NCBI GenBank assembly: GCA_030530205.1
Contig: JAUMVK010000005.1
Coordinates: 1 to 64,000 of the forward strand
Source: RGIG3701 sp030530205
GTDB taxonomy: Bacteria > Planctomycetota > Planctomycetia > Pirellulales > Thermoguttaceae
Direction: 5' to 3'
DNA length: 64,000 nt
Shown: one piece after another, positions 34,397 through 43,413 of the stretch
How the letters are laid out: every line of letters begins with the position of its first letter
How positions within the stretch are numbered: the stretch's first letter is position 1
The notes under the pieces: model-generated
The model's database searches: none
What the model saw: only the letters and a program-made list of their open reading frames with translations
What the model was told of the DNA's origin: nothing
Position numbers and translations under genes: made by a program

Positions 34397-36463
34397 TTAC
34401 TTCATCGTGACTTCCGCGACATTTTCGGCCGTGATCCCGTAGAACTCGAAGAGCTGCTTGTACGGAGCGGAGGCGCCGAAGCCGGTCATTCCGACGAATT
34501 TCCCTTCCGGGCCGATGTAACGGTCCCAGCCGAACTGGAGGGCCGCCTCCACCGCGACGCGGCGCGTAACGGCTTTCGGAAGCACGCTTTCACGGTACTC
34601 GGCGCTCTGGCGTTCAAAGAGTTCCATCGACGGAACGCTCACGACCCGGGCGTAAACCCCCTTCGAGGCCAAAATCTTCTGTGCGTCGAGGCAGACGTGG
34701 ACCTCGCTGCCGCTTCCCATCAGGATCGCGTCGCAGGTCCCGGTCGCCGGGTTCTTCGCGTCGCGGATCACGTACGCGCCCTTCGAAACACCGCACGAAC
34801 ACGCGCAGACATCGCCGGTCGGTTCCTTGGAACGCGCCAGCGTCGGGAGGTTTTGCCGCGTGACGATCATGCAGACCGGGCTTTTCCGGTTTTCGGCGTA
34901 CCAGCGGTAAGCGAAACGGACCTCATTCGCGTCACAGGGCCGGAAAACGACCAGGTTCGGCATCGAGCGCAGGGCCGCAAGCTGCTCCACCGGCTGGTGC
35001 GTCGGGCCGTCTTCGCCCACGCCGATCGAGTCGTGCGAGAAAATGTACAGGACCGGGAGGTTCATCAGGCAGCTCAAACGCAGCGCGCCGCGGAGGTAAT
35101 CGCAGAAGACGAAGAACGTCGCGCAGTAGCTGCGGATCCCGCACGTGGCCATCCCGTTGCAAATGGCGGCCATGGCGAACTCGCGGATCCCGAAGTGGAA
35201 ATTGCGCCCGGCGTAATTCCCGGGGCCGAAATCGCCCGCGCCCTCGAACGTCAGGTTCGATTTGTTGGACGGCGCAAGGTCGGCCGAGCCGCCGATCATC
35301 CACGGGATCCCCGCGGCGACCTGGTTCAAAACCTTTCCGGAAGAATTTCGGCTTGCGTCGCCTTTTTCGCTCGGCTCCCACATTTGCTGGATCCCGGCGT
35401 CCCACCCTTCCGGCAGTTCACCGGCGGCGATCATTGCCAGTTCTTCCGCCTTTTCCGGGTACTTGGCGCAGTAGTCGGCGTAGTCTTTTTCCCACTGCGA
35501 GTAGGCTTTCGCGCCGTTCGCCTGGACTCCGTCCGCGAAAAGTTTCGAAACTTCTTCCGGGACGGCGAATTTCTCGTAGTTCCAGCCGTAGAATTGCTTC
35601 GTCAGGACGATTTCTTCCTCACCCAGCGGTGCGCCGTGGACTTTGGCGGTCCCCGCGAGATTCGGCGAGCCGTAGCCGATCACGCTCTTGACCATGATCA
35701 GCGTCGGGCGTTCCGTCTCGGCCTTGAAAGCCGCAAACGCGCGGCGCAGAGCGTCCAGGTCGTTCACGTCTTCCTCGACCTGCACGACGTTCCATCCGTA
35801 CGCCTTGAACCGGGCCGGAACGTCTTCGGAAAACGCCAGATCGGTCGAGCCTTCGATCGTGATTTTGTTCGAGTCGTAGATCCAGCACAGATTGCTGAGT
35901 TTCAAGTGGCCGGCCAGTGAAGCGGCTTCCGAAGAGATCCCCTCCATCATGCAGCCATCGCCGCAGAGGGAGTAAACGTTGAACCCGAAAAGGTCTTTGC
36001 CGTCGCAGGCGTATTTCGCGCTGAACCACTTGGACGCGATGGCGTGCCCGACGCTCATGGCGAGGCCCTGACCCAGGGGCCCGGTCGTGACTTCCACGCC
36101 GGACGTATGCCCGTACTCCGGATGGCCCGGGCAGCGGGAATTCAACTGACGGAACGATTTCAGGTCTTCGATGCGCACGGCTTTTTCACCGGTCGGTTTT
36201 CCGTTTTCGTACTGCTCCACGCCCGCCAGATGAAGGACCGAGTAAAGGAGCGTGGAACCATGGCCCGAGGAAAGAACGAAACGGTCACGTTGGGACCAGA
36301 GCGGATGCGCAGGATCGTAGTTCATGATTTCGTTGTAGAGCAGATACGCGACCGGGGCCATACTCATCGGCGTGCCGGGGTGACCGCTCTTGGCGGCCTG
36401 AATGGAATCCATTACGAGCGTGCGGATCGTGTTGATCGCCAGGGTTTCGACTGGAAGAGTCAT
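34397..36463 (-). CDS. tkt: Transketolase
   Basis: Thiamine-diphosphate enzyme of the pentose phosphate pathway that transfers two-carbon units between ketoses and aldoses. Full length (688 residues). Motifs: SGHPGTPMSMAP, the GHGSTLLYSVLHLAG region, GPLGQGLAMSVG, the ThDP motif CGDGCMMEGISSEAASLAGHLKLSN, and in the second domain FFVFCDYLRGALRLSCL, THDSIGVGEDGPTHQPVEQ-like sequence and the C-terminal FGASAPYKQLFE. It is a single transcription unit. The gene provides the link between glycolysis (pfkA here) and pentose or Kdo precursors. Confidence 0.97.
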   Translation of the reverse strand: MTLPVETLAINTIRTLVMDSIQAAKSGHPGTPMSMAPVAYLLYNEIMNYDPAHPLWSQRDRFVLSSGHGSTLLYSVLHLAGVEQYENGKPTGEKAVRIEDLKSFRQLNSRCPGHPEYGHTSGVEVTTGPLGQGLAMSVGHAIASKWFSAKYACDGKDLFGFNVYSLCGDGCMMEGISSEAASLAGHLKLSNLCWIYDSNKITIEGSTDLAFSEDVPARFKAYGWNVVQVEEDVNDLDALRRAFAAFKAETERPTLIMVKSVIGYGSPNLAGTAKVHGAPLGEEEIVLTKQFYGWNYEKFAVPEEVSKLFADGVQANGAKAYSQWEKDYADYCAKYPEKAEELAMIAAGELPEGWDAGIQQMWEPSEKGDASRNSSGKVLNQVAAGIPWMIGGSADLAPSNKSNLTFEGAGDFGPGNYAGRNFHFGIREFAMAAICNGMATCGIRSYCATFFVFCDYLRGALRLSCLMNLPVLYIFSHDSIGVGEDGPTHQPVEQLAALRSMPNLVVFRPCDANEVRFAYRWYAENRKSPVCMIVTRQNLPTLARSKEPTGDVCACSCGVSKGAYVIRDAKNPATGTCDAILMGSGSEVHVCLDAQKILASKGVYARVVSVPSMELFERQSAEYRESVLPKAVTRRVAVEAALQFGWDRYIGPEGKFVGMTGFGASAPYKQLFEFYGITAENVAEVTMK

Positions 36464-36553
36464 TTGGAAGGACCTTTCTCGGAAAGAGGAAATGATAAAA
36501 AAACGTTTTCAGAATTTTACCCTTTTTTTAAAAGGTTTGCAAGGGGGAGGGAC

Positions 36554-36588
36554 AAAAAAAACACCATGGCGAATACTCACCATGGTGT
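36554..36588 (-). terminator. Terminator after the phosphoesterase gene
   Basis: On the minus strand, ACACCATGG/CCATGGTGT form a 9-base stem (36561-36588) followed by a run of T (36554-36560). It sits 170 bases beyond the stop at 36756. The stretch between, 36589-36755, has no recognisable gene. Confidence 0.7.
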
Positions 36589-36755
36589 GGATTTTCCAAT
36601 TCCAGGACGAATTCACGGATTCGTTTTAAGGACTTGCACTTCCAGCCGGAACACCGCGTCCCGGTTGATTAAAAATAAAACCTGAAACTGGAAAATGTTC
36701 GAGTCTCCGGGCGCGGTCAAATGGAGTGCTCAAATGAAACCGGCCCGGCAACGAA

Positions 36756-37778
36756 TCAGTTGTAAATCATCCGGAATTTCGCGCTCTGAACCTTGGGGAA
36801 AACGGGTCGGCCGGAAGAATCGGCGAACGAAAGCCCCGCCGATCGGCGCGTCACGCCGTACAGCATTCCGGTTTCCGTCCCGTCGATCTGAATCAGACCG
36901 TCCGAATCAAGAGTCACGATGGCGTAGAGCGCGTCCTCAAAAATGACTGTGTGCGCGGCAAGAGGGAATTTTTCGCAGAGTTCTTTCGGGTATTTGTCGT
37001 GAAAACGTTCCACCCAGTCGAACGACGCGGAGTTCACGTCGAAATAAACGATCCCGTTCAAAAGCCGCATAAAATCACGGTGGTGATGGCCGTTCATGTA
37101 CATGCGGACGCGGCCAGGATGGGCGGCGTTGACCGCTTCGAGCATCTTCCGGACGTCCTCCCAGTTTGCGATCCCGCCGACTTCGCGCTCAACACTCTGG
37201 TGACTGAAAAGAATGCACGGGAACGGCGAGGTTTCGAGCGTTTCTTTCAGCCACGCGAATTCTTCCGGCGGAATATTCGCGATCGCGTTTCCTTTGTACT
37301 TGAAGTAGTTCCCATGGTCGTAATGGGTGAACGTCCCGTCCTCGTTCCGGAAGTAGTTCGCATCAATGGCGACGAACCGGAAACCCTTGCAGTCGAAATA
37401 ATAGTAACCTTTCGGGGCTTTGTACGCCTCGAAGGTTTCATCGAAGCCGCAGCCGTCGAAATCGTGGTTTCCCATCACGTGATGGCTGGGGATCTGGAAG
37501 TCGTTATACTGCGCCACGAAATCGGTCATTTTAGCCGGATTATGGCAGAAATCGCCGCAATGAATGATGAAGTCGCAGTTTTCCTCAAGAGCGCGGGCCT
37601 GAATTTTGGCCAAACGCTTCGGCGCTTCACTGAAAAAAGAGGCCGGATGGTGATGAATATCAGAAAAAAGACAGAATTTGACGGTCTGTTTCTGCTGGAC
37701 CTCTCCAGCGAGCGCGGCCCCGGAAACGGCGGCGAGCGCGGTGGAGGTCAAGAAATTACGGCGGGAAAGAAACGACAT
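36756..37778 (-). CDS. Tat-exported calcineurin-like metallophosphoesterase
   Basis: A 340-residue phosphoesterase with a twin-arginine signal (MSFLSRRNFLTSTALAAVSGAALA). The dimetal motifs are in family order: CLFSDIHHH, IIHCGDFCHN, HHVMGNHDFDG, ILFSHQSVE and YMNGHHHRDF. Export by Tat fits a metalloenzyme loaded in the cytoplasm. Substrate may be a phosphodiester or nucleotide in the periplasm. It follows mraZ by 59 bases on the same strand and may share its transcript. Confidence 0.9.
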   Translation of the reverse strand: MSFLSRRNFLTSTALAAVSGAALAGEVQQKQTVKFCLFSDIHHHPASFFSEAPKRLAKIQARALEENCDFIIHCGDFCHNPAKMTDFVAQYNDFQIPSHHVMGNHDFDGCGFDETFEAYKAPKGYYYFDCKGFRFVAIDANYFRNEDGTFTHYDHGNYFKYKGNAIANIPPEEFAWLKETLETSPFPCILFSHQSVEREVGGIANWEDVRKMLEAVNAAHPGRVRMYMNGHHHRDFMRLLNGIVYFDVNSASFDWVERFHDKYPKELCEKFPLAAHTVIFEDALYAIVTLDSDGLIQIDGTETGMLYGVTRRSAGLSFADSSGRPVFPKVQSAKFRMIYN

Positions 37779-37837
37779 TTGAAATCCTTTTTAATGTTCG
37801 ATCTGTGAGTGACTGATATTTGGCGCGGTTCCTTGCG

Positions 37838-38329
37838 TCAACGTGAAAGCTGGTCAAACAAACGGCGGAATTTGGGCATACGCCCCTCCAAATAGTCCAG
37901 CCAGCGTTCCGGTTTCCAAAGCTCGATGCAGACTGCCGCGCCAACAACGACTACGTCGCCGCCGGGGTCCACACCGAGAAATTCCCGGAAACCTTCAGGA
38001 ATGACGAGCCGTCCGCGGCCCGCGAACTGGACTGGACGCTGGCGGGTCGAAAGGAGCCGACCAAGCGTTTGAAGCTGGTCGATTCGGCCGTTCATGTGAC
38101 CGGCGGCCATTTTGTCCTGAATGAGTTTAATGCCTTGTGTGAGTTTTTCCTTCCAGAGGGCCGAATTCCAGAGGCTCAGGCAGCCAGGCCGCTCTTTCGT
38201 CAGGATACACTCCTGCCCCTCAATGGAATGGGTCAGCGCATCACACATCTCGACGGGAATCGAAACGCGGCTCCGCTCATCGAGTGTGCGGAGGTATTCA
38301 CCCAGGATAAAATCAACAGCGGAATCCAT
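37838..38329 (-). CDS. mraZ: MraZ-like transcriptional regulator, orphan
   Basis: A 163-residue protein with two SpoVT/AbrB-like MraZ domains: residues ~8-65 (FILGEYLRTLDERSRVSIPVEM) and ~95-150 (RPVQFAGRGRLVIPEGFREFLGV). MraZ is a DNA-binding repressor usually found first in the division and cell wall (dcw) cluster. Here it has no dcw neighbours; a phosphoesterase gene lies downstream. Its promoter region holds TGGG-type direct repeats (38410-38461) resembling MraZ boxes, so autoregulation is likely. Confidence 0.85.
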   Translation of the reverse strand: MDSAVDFILGEYLRTLDERSRVSIPVEMCDALTHSIEGQECILTKERPGCLSLWNSALWKEKLTQGIKLIQDKMAAGHMNGRIDQLQTLGRLLSTRQRPVQFAGRGRLVIPEGFREFLGVDPGGDVVVVGAAVCIELWKPERWLDYLEGRMPKFRRLFDQLSR

Positions 38330-38409
38330 GGTTCAAACTCGTTCCAATTGAGTTTAACGAAAATCGAAACGCCGCGTCTTAAATCCTTGCTCAACCTCGG
38401 CAAAGGGTG

Positions 38410-38496
38410 TAAAACCCACAAATTAATCCCTTTTTAAATCCTTAATGGGATTAAAACCCACGTATTCAAGTATAGCAGATAAATTTGAAATTGCAA
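38410..38496 (-). promoter_or_regulatory. mraZ promoter with operator-like repeats
   Basis: On the minus strand: TTGCAA (38491-38496), 16-base spacer, TATACT (38469-38474). Just downstream, GTGGGTTTTA occurs at 38452-38461 and again at 38410-38419, 42 bases apart (about four helical turns), with a GGGATTA between (38424-38430). TGGG direct repeats are the known MraZ operator type. Confidence 0.6.
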
Positions 38497-38622
38497 GGGG
38501 GTTTCAGAAATTTTTTGGAAATTTTAGAAAATTTTTTCTGCTCTTGCGCAAAACTCGTTTTTTTGTTAAAATCCCCCCAGATTCAGTTTAGATTGGAACC
38601 ACACTTTTCGAAAGACCTTTTC

Positions 38623-39774
38623 ATGGCACGTTTCCTTCTCCTTTTGGGAATTTTCCTTACGCCGTTTGCCGTGCTGGGGGAAAATCTGCAAGTGCAGAAT
38701 GTTAGCGGAACGGTTTCGTGTGAAAAGTGTTTGAAGATTCCGGACTATGAAGCGATTTTTGATTCCGCTTCATTTCGTCCGCTTCCCGAAGGTGTTACGG
38801 AGGAAAAACTCATTGAGGCCTTTTGCTCGGCGTGGCGGGCGATCGACGAAAAATTGGCAATCGTCGCTGAGCTTCAAAAGAACCCGAAGGCCGGGACATC
38901 CGGAAAGGAAATCGAAAAACTGGAAGGCGAGATCCATACGCTTTACCACCAGATGATGGACTGGATCGGTCCCGTTTGGTATTTGGCCCCACAGAAAGTC
39001 GAGGTGAAACGTTTTGTGTTTTTCCTTCTGGCTCGGGCGTTGGAAGGGGATCAGTACGAAGCGGCGTATGTACTCTCGCGGGAACTCATGGCCCGGAAAG
39101 CCTACGAGGAAAACCCGGTTTTGTACGAAATGGCAGGAATTTCTGCGTTCATGTTGAGCAAGTTTGATGTGGCGCACCACTGTTTCACTCAGGCGCAAAA
39201 GAGCAACGCCCTGTCCGGGACTGCGGGGGTTTACCTCGATTTGATCCCGTATTATACGCAGGCGTGGAAAACCGAGCAGGCGCTTCGGAACCAGGAATCC
39301 CGAAAAGGAACCGCTCCTCGGGTCCTGCTCACGACAACGCGCGGCGAGGTGGAGATCGAACTTTTTGAGGATTCCGCCCCACAGACGGTCCAGGCGTTTC
39401 TGAAACTCGTGAGTGAGGGCTTTTACGACGGCGATTCTTTTTCGACGGTTTTGAGCGGCTTGCTCGCCAGAACGAACCGCGTTGCGTCGGGAGTCACGAT
39501 TCCGGATGAGTTTACGCTCCTTTCCGCCCGGAAACATTTTCGCGGCTCGGTCGTGATGATGCACGGTGCGGGAAAAGATTCCGGTCACTCACAGTTTTTT
39601 ATCATGCTGGTTCCAGCGCCGCAGCTGGATGGCAAATTCACGGTTTTCGGCCGGGTCACACGCGGCATGGAGGTAGTTTCGGCCCTGAACCGGGTCAACG
39701 AACGCCAGCCGGAGAAGAACACTCCGGGAACCAAACCCGATCAGATTTTAAACGTTAAAATTTTGAACCCATAA
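38623..39774 (+). CDS. Exported cyclophilin-like protein with degenerate active site
   Basis: A 383-residue exported protein (signal MARFLLLLGIFLTPFAVLG). Residues ~20-225 are helical, and the C-terminal ~155 residues form a cyclophilin fold: VLLTTTRGEVEIELFEDSAPQTVQAFLKLV ... SQFFIMLVPAPQLDGKFTVFGRV. The catalytic block is lost: where active cyclophilins have FHRVxPGFMxQGG this has FSTVLSGLLARTN, so both the catalytic Arg and Gln are missing. It should bind partners but not isomerise prolines. The following gene at 39803 has the same architecture with an intact site, so this is a diverged tandem duplicate. Stop and next start are 28 bases apart. Confidence 0.85.
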   Translation: MARFLLLLGIFLTPFAVLGENLQVQNVSGTVSCEKCLKIPDYEAIFDSASFRPLPEGVTEEKLIEAFCSAWRAIDEKLAIVAELQKNPKAGTSGKEIEKLEGEIHTLYHQMMDWIGPVWYLAPQKVEVKRFVFFLLARALEGDQYEAAYVLSRELMARKAYEENPVLYEMAGISAFMLSKFDVAHHCFTQAQKSNALSGTAGVYLDLIPYYTQAWKTEQALRNQESRKGTAPRVLLTTTRGEVEIELFEDSAPQTVQAFLKLVSEGFYDGDSFSTVLSGLLARTNRVASGVTIPDEFTLLSARKHFRGSVVMMHGAGKDSGHSQFFIMLVPAPQLDGKFTVFGRVTRGMEVVSALNRVNERQPEKNTPGTKPDQILNVKILNP

Positions 39775-39802
39775 ACCATAATCAGATTTCAGAAAGGTGA
39801 AG

Positions 39803-40948
39803 ATGAAATACGCACTCAGATTTTTGGCTTTTGTGCCGGTCGTTTTGTTGGCTGGAATGATTTTCGCCCAGAATACTCAGGCTCAGGCGGCAGATGATCC
39901 GCTCGTGGCGGAATTTCAGGCCAAATTTGCGGCCTATCGGGAAGTTTCTGCGCAAATTGAGAAACTTCAGCAGGATTTTGAGGCGGCTGCCAAGGCTCAG
40001 GACCAGGCCAAAATCAAGGAGATCCAAGCCTCGGCTCGCACAATTCTGAAACAGGCCGAAACGACTTTTATGAATGCAGTACCGGTTGCAAGTGCTTTGT
40101 ATGCTAAAACAGATGGAACCAATGACGAGCTGAACCAGTTCATGCTCACTTATGCGAATTACCTTCTGACGGTCGATAATTACGACGCGGCGTACCAGCT
40201 TTTCGCTTCTTTCCTGAGCAAGGGAATGCATAAAAATCACCCGGAAATCTTTGAAATGGCAGGCGTCGCCGCCTTTGGAAGTAACAGATTCAATGCGGCC
40301 AAGAAGTGTTTCAACTACGCCACGCAGACCAAGACTCCGCTCTCCCAGCAGGCTCAAATGTACCGGGATGATATTACTAATTACTACGAAAAAGAATGGA
40401 TGCTCGAAGTCCAGAAAGAACAGCAGGAAGCTCAGGCCAACAATCTGCCGGAAGTGCTGATCCGCACGACCGCCGGCGACATGAAAGTCGTACTTTACGA
40501 AAATGAAGCGCCGAACACCGTCGCGAGTTTCATCACTCTGGTCGAAAAGGGGTTTTACAACGGGTTGAGTTTCCATCGTGTTCTGCCCGGTTTCATGGCT
40601 CAGGGCGGGTGCCCGAAGGGTGACGGAACGGGGGACGCAGGATACAAACTGCCGGAAGAATTTTCCAAACCCGGAGCGCGTAAACATTTCCGTGGCTCTC
40701 TGGCGATGGCTCGTTCCATGGACCCGAACTCGGCCGGCTCGCAGTTCTATATTTCGTTCCTGCCGACGAAGTTTCTGGATGGTCAGTACACCGTATTCGG
40801 TCGCGTAGTGGAAGGACTCGATACGCTTTCAAATATTCAGCGTGTTGATCCTGAACGTCCGATTCCGGGCCTGGAGAAAACGAAAATCATCGAGATGAGA
40901 GTTCTGCGCAAGCGGAATCACGACTACAGCAATTTCAGAAGAATGTAG
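39803..40948 (+). CDS. Exported cyclophilin-type peptidyl-prolyl isomerase
   Basis: A 381-residue periplasmic protein with signal MKYALRFLAFVPVVLLAGMIFAQ, a helical N-terminal domain (~25-215) rich in Gln and Ala, and a C-terminal cyclophilin domain with an intact active site: FHRVLPGFMAQGG (Arg and Gln present), LAMARSMDPNSAGSQFYIS and FLDGQYTVFGRV. It probably catalyses proline cis-trans isomerisation during envelope protein folding. ATG 39803 is chosen over GTG 39797. It is the active partner of the paralogue at 38623 in one likely operon, ended by a terminator at 40984. Confidence 0.92.
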   Translation: MKYALRFLAFVPVVLLAGMIFAQNTQAQAADDPLVAEFQAKFAAYREVSAQIEKLQQDFEAAAKAQDQAKIKEIQASARTILKQAETTFMNAVPVASALYAKTDGTNDELNQFMLTYANYLLTVDNYDAAYQLFASFLSKGMHKNHPEIFEMAGVAAFGSNRFNAAKKCFNYATQTKTPLSQQAQMYRDDITNYYEKEWMLEVQKEQQEAQANNLPEVLIRTTAGDMKVVLYENEAPNTVASFITLVEKGFYNGLSFHRVLPGFMAQGGCPKGDGTGDAGYKLPEEFSKPGARKHFRGSLAMARSMDPNSAGSQFYISFLPTKFLDGQYTVFGRVVEGLDTLSNIQRVDPERPIPGLEKTKIIEMRVLRKRNHDYSNFRRM

Positions 40949-40983
40949 AAAAGATCGATTCCAAGCGAATATTCTCCTGAAAG

Positions 40984-41039
40984 AGGGTCCTGGGGCGAAA
41001 ACGTTTTCGGCGTTTGTCCCTTTGGACCCTTCCTTTTTT
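40984..41039. terminator. Convergent terminator between cyclophilin and hisH
   Basis: AGGGTCC (40984-40990) pairs with GGACCCT (41024-41030), with an inner pairing of GGGGCGAAAACG and CGTTTGTCCC, and a following TTCCTTTTTT. Confidence 0.75.
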
Positions 41040-41680
41040 CACATGCGTTTCACGAAATTTTCCAGCAGGCGCGCCCCGTTTCCCTGGCTTTTTTCAGGAT
41101 GAAACTGTGTCGCGACCAGATTGTCCCGTGTTACGGCCGAGCAGAATTCGTAGCCGTAAACGGTTTTCGCAGCGACATACTCAGGCCCGGTCGGGACAAC
41201 GTGGTACGAGTGCACAAAATAGAAATGCGTCCCCGGCTCAATTCCCTTCCAGAATGGATGCTCCGGCTGCTCGACCGTCACCTGATTCCAGCCCATGTGG
41301 GGGATGGAAAGTTTTTCACCGGCGGCCTCGCGTTGGGCTTCCGTGAATTGAAACCGTTTTACTTCACCGTGGAAGAGACCCAAGCCCTCGAACTCGCCGT
41401 TTTCCCAGCTTTTATCGAAGAGCATCTGCATGCCGAGACAAATCCCCAGAAACGGCGTTCCGGTTTTGATTTTTTCGAGCATTGGCTCCACCAGACCGCT
41501 GGCTTTCAGGAAACGAATGGCGTCTTCAAACGCGCCGACTCCGGGGAGGATCAGTTTTTCCGCTTTGAGTACTTCTTCCGGTTTCGTGATGAGGGCGCAG
41601 TGTACATTGTGCCGTTCGACGGACTTCTGCACACTGTTCAGGTTTCCCATCCCGTAATCAATGATTCCGACTTCGATCAT
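41039..41680 (-). CDS. hisH: Imidazole glycerol phosphate synthase, glutamine amidotransferase subunit
   Basis: Supplies ammonia to HisF in histidine synthesis. Class I amidotransferase of 213 residues: VGIIDYGMGNLNSVQ at the start, oxyanion and nucleophile region FLGICLGMQMLFD with catalytic Cys, and the His/Glu pair in ATQFHPEKSQ. Length is normal. The start ATGA overlaps the stop of yacG, so the pair is translationally coupled. No hisF or hisA is in the window. Confidence 0.96.
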   Translation of the reverse strand: MIEVGIIDYGMGNLNSVQKSVERHNVHCALITKPEEVLKAEKLILPGVGAFEDAIRFLKASGLVEPMLEKIKTGTPFLGICLGMQMLFDKSWENGEFEGLGLFHGEVKRFQFTEAQREAAGEKLSIPHMGWNQVTVEQPEHPFWKGIEPGTHFYFVHSYHVVPTGPEYVAAKTVYGYEFCSAVTRDNLVATQFHPEKSQGNGARLLENFVKRM

Positions 41681-41886
41681 GTCCTTTCTTCCTCGCCATC
41701 GTTTGTTTCTTTTGGCTCGTTTGCGCGACGTTCCAGTTCGCCTTCGACGTCCATTGGGATCGAAAACCGTTCGTCAAACCAGCCGTTCAGGTCGGCCAGT
41801 CTGCAACGTTTCGAGCAAAACGGCATTGCGTCGCTTTTTTCGGGATCAAATTGTTTTTTACACGTCGGGCAGGTTAAAAAAGACAT
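41677..41886 (-). CDS. yacG: YacG-like zinc-finger protein (DNA gyrase inhibitor family)
   Basis: A 69-residue protein with the YacG zinc site C-P-T-C (LTCPTCKKQF) and C-S-K-R-C (FCSKRCRLADLNGWFDERFSIP), the conserved core of the family that binds gyrase in E. coli. The C-terminus is acidic. ATG 41886 (MSFLTCP) is chosen over 41913 because the core starts there. It overlaps hisH by the ATGA at 41677-41680. Association with histidine synthesis is likely just operon position. Confidence 0.87.
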   Translation of the reverse strand: MSFLTCPTCKKQFDPEKSDAMPFCSKRCRLADLNGWFDERFSIPMDVEGELERRANEPKETNDGEEERT

Positions 41887-41978
41887 AATTTTTTCAAAAT
41901 GAGGACTAATCAAAAAAGGGATGAAACCACCTGAAAAGGAAGTGTCATCCCCGTGTGAAACAATGATTTTGGGCGCGT

Positions 41979-43307
41979 TTACTTGCTCACGACCAGTGCG
42001 GCCGCCTGACCGTAATAATTGTAGGAAACGACCAGAGCTGCTTTCTTGCCAGCCTCAATCGATCTGGGTGAACCGGTCACAAGATCCACAGGAAGGGCCG
42101 GATCTGGTTCAGCGCAGTTTACAATTGCCGGAATGGTGTTCTGCTTGAGAGCCTCAACAGCCGCAACGACGGAAACCGCGGAGGAACCGCAGAACGCATA
42201 GCCCGTCGCACTGTTAACGCACGTAACCGGAATGTCACTTCCAACGGCTGCGGCAATCGCTTCGGTTTCTTTCTGGTCGTGGAATTTCGACGCCAGGCCT
42301 TGCGCCATGACAAAAGCCAGATCTTCGGATTTCAGGCCGGAACGTTCCATCGCGAGTTTGATCGCATTGAAAATACACTTCCCTGTGAATTTTTCGACGT
42401 TGATTTTAACTTCTTCCTGCTGAGGGGCGAAATCCAGGCCAGAATTCCACACGGCCTCGGCAGTTTCACCGTAACCGAGGACTTTCCCATAGACGGGAAC
42501 GCCGCGTTTTTCAGCCGATTCACGGGTCTCAATGATGACAGATCCGCCGCATTCCCCGAGGACCATTCCATCGCGATTTACGTCAAAAGGTCTGTACGCT
42601 TTCGTCACATCGGACTTTTCAAACGTTTCGGGGAACATTTGGAAGTGAGACTGGTTCTGTGGCATCGTCGAAGAGTTACAACCACCCGTGTACATCAAAT
42701 CGGCCGCGCCTCGATCAATGGCTCGAATCGCCTCAATGATTGCCGCAACGCCACCCATATCACCGACGACCAAGGTATTGCTCGGGCCACGTAAATCATT
42801 CGCGACTCCGATGTGGCAGGCGGTCATATTCGGCAGATACTTGAGCATCCAAAGAGGATACATGGCATCCATGTTATTTCCAAATCTGGAGGGAACAAAC
42901 TTTTGTTCCTCGTCCATCGCGCCTTTATAAAGTGGAACGATTTCGGAAAGGTCCGCCAGCGGCATCATCGCGCCGTAAACAATTCCCTGCCGTTCAGGAT
43001 CGACCGGTTTTTCATTGAGCTGTGCATCTTCCCAGGCATAGTCCGCTGCCGCAACACCTACCTGGATGTCACGTGCCATAACTTTAATGCTTTTACGGGG
43101 ACGAATGCGTTTTTTGTCCAATTCCTTAATCGATCCTGTAAACGGATTATTAAGACCGGCAGCCAGAAGCTCAGCGTTATCCCAATCTGCAAAGAGTGTG
43201 ATTCCGCAAGCCCCGTTCATCAAGGCATTCCAGAATGTTTCAACTCCAGAGCCGATCGAAGAAGCTACGCCTAATCCGGTAATTACGATTTCAGGTGAAT
43301 TTTCCAT
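41979..43307 (-). CDS. Ketosynthase-fold protein lacking the catalytic triad
   Basis: A 442-residue protein of the FabF/KAS thiolase fold (EIVITGLGVASSIGSGVETFWNAL; RPFDVNRDGMVLGECGGSVIIE). Active KAS II enzymes use Cys-His-His. Aligning by eye, the Cys position in GPSNTLVVGDMGG is Asp183, the first His (usually in AHGT) is Gln336 in MAQGLAS, and the second His (usually TGH) is Tyr370 in NSATGYAFCG. All three are lost, so it cannot condense acyl chains. It may be a chain-length-factor-like or scaffolding subunit, or binds an acyl chain. It has its own strong promoter at 43414-43441 and lies next to a YghO-like acyltransferase. Confidence 0.85.
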   Translation of the reverse strand: MENSPEIVITGLGVASSIGSGVETFWNALMNGACGITLFADWDNAELLAAGLNNPFTGSIKELDKKRIRPRKSIKVMARDIQVGVAAADYAWEDAQLNEKPVDPERQGIVYGAMMPLADLSEIVPLYKGAMDEEQKFVPSRFGNNMDAMYPLWMLKYLPNMTACHIGVANDLRGPSNTLVVGDMGGVAAIIEAIRAIDRGAADLMYTGGCNSSTMPQNQSHFQMFPETFEKSDVTKAYRPFDVNRDGMVLGECGGSVIIETRESAEKRGVPVYGKVLGYGETAEAVWNSGLDFAPQQEEVKINVEKFTGKCIFNAIKLAMERSGLKSEDLAFVMAQGLASKFHDQKETEAIAAAVGSDIPVTCVNSATGYAFCGSSAVSVVAAVEALKQNTIPAIVNCAEPDPALPVDLVTGSPRSIEAGKKAALVVSYNYYGQAAALVVSK

Positions 43308-43413
43308 AACAAAATCCGTTCAACTCAACGCAGGAAACAAAACACCGCGTTAAATAGTCGATAAACAATTTAAAGGCAGGTACAACCTGCGCGAGAAAAT
43401 TGATTTTCCGGCT

